Of a stretch of DNA of 5,952 bases, positions 5,888 through 5,952 are shown one piece after another. The notes under the pieces are model-generated. The model was not told the DNA's origin. It saw only the letters and a list, made by a program, of their open reading frames with translations, and ran no database searches. Positions within the stretch are counted from its first letter, which is position 1. Each line of letters starts with the position of its first letter. A program made the translations under genes and the position numbers. The DNA lies in the NCBI GenBank assembly GCA_035256085.1, contig DATEYP010000311.1, positions 1 to 5,952 on the forward strand, written 5' to 3'. This stretch comes from UBA6901 sp035256085 (GTDB taxonomy: Bacteria > Pseudomonadota > Gammaproteobacteria > Acidiferrobacterales > UBA6901).

Positions 5888-5952
5888 ATGCTGGTTGCAG
5901 GCCGTGATTTTTCCGAAGAGATACTTGCGCGAATTCGTTTGCGGGTAGAGGG
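5888..5952 (+). CDS. Start of an unidentified ORF at the right edge, possibly DUF4338/DruA-like or transposon-associated
   Basis: After an in-frame TAA (5876-5878), an ATG at 5888 opens a frame that runs without a stop to the window end: MLVAGRDFSEEILARIRLRV, then E and a cut codon. The pattern GRDFSEEILARI is what I remember from the N-termini of DUF4338/DruA-domain proteins and related proteins carried on transposable elements, where it precedes a segment on serine-arginine-rich helices and a WxW-type region. That is recognition from 21 residues only, so it is weak. No Shine-Dalgarno sequence is evident. The region is less GC-rich than the transporter genes, which fits acquired DNA. Confidence 0.45.
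   Translation, partial: MLVAGRDFSEEILARIRLRVE

Overview
The window comes from a GC-rich bacterium, most likely a proteobacterium. That placement rests only on base composition, codon usage and the general look of the proteins. All recognisable genes lie on the + strand. Almost the whole window is three consecutive members of the SulP/SLC26 anion transporter family: a 3'-terminal part of one (left edge to 1099), a complete 750-residue one (1243-3495) and a complete 719-residue one (3624-5783). No partner gene that would name the substrate (sulfur assimilation, carbonic anhydrase and so on) is visible, so sulfate, bicarbonate or another anion all remain possible.

Layout: 1-1099 holds transmembrane segments TM8-14 and the STAS domain of SulP A, which ends in a cysteine-containing tail. 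1100-1242 is a spacer with a perfect 8+8 bp inverted repeat around an AT-rich centre. 1243-3495 is SulP B. 3496-3623 is a spacer with a GC-rich hairpin directly followed by TATAAT. 3624-5783 is SulP C. After 5783 the composition becomes more AT-rich. There is what looks like half of a rho-independent terminator, then a 7+7 bp inverted repeat, then the first 22 codons (the last one cut) of an ORF that runs off the right edge. That ORF resembles, from memory only, the start of DUF4338/DruA-like, transposon-associated proteins. The right edge may therefore be the end of a mobile element inserted just downstream of the transporter cluster.

The most notable feature is shared by SulP B and C. Each carries an extra block of about 135 residues between the two inverted-repeat halves of the transporter (between TM7 and TM8). 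The normal SulP topology would put this block on the periplasmic side. Its first two thirds are charged and helical, coiled-coil-like, and almost unrelated between the two paralogues. Its last third is beta-like and clearly conserved between them. B and C are sister paralogues: they share the insert, the TM14-STAS linker and a HEADCPLN tail. SulP A is a more distant relative whose corresponding region lies outside the window. How the three work together cannot be read from the sequence. Tandem genes, separate putative promoter or operator elements and different insert sequences suggest related transporters with different regulation or partners.
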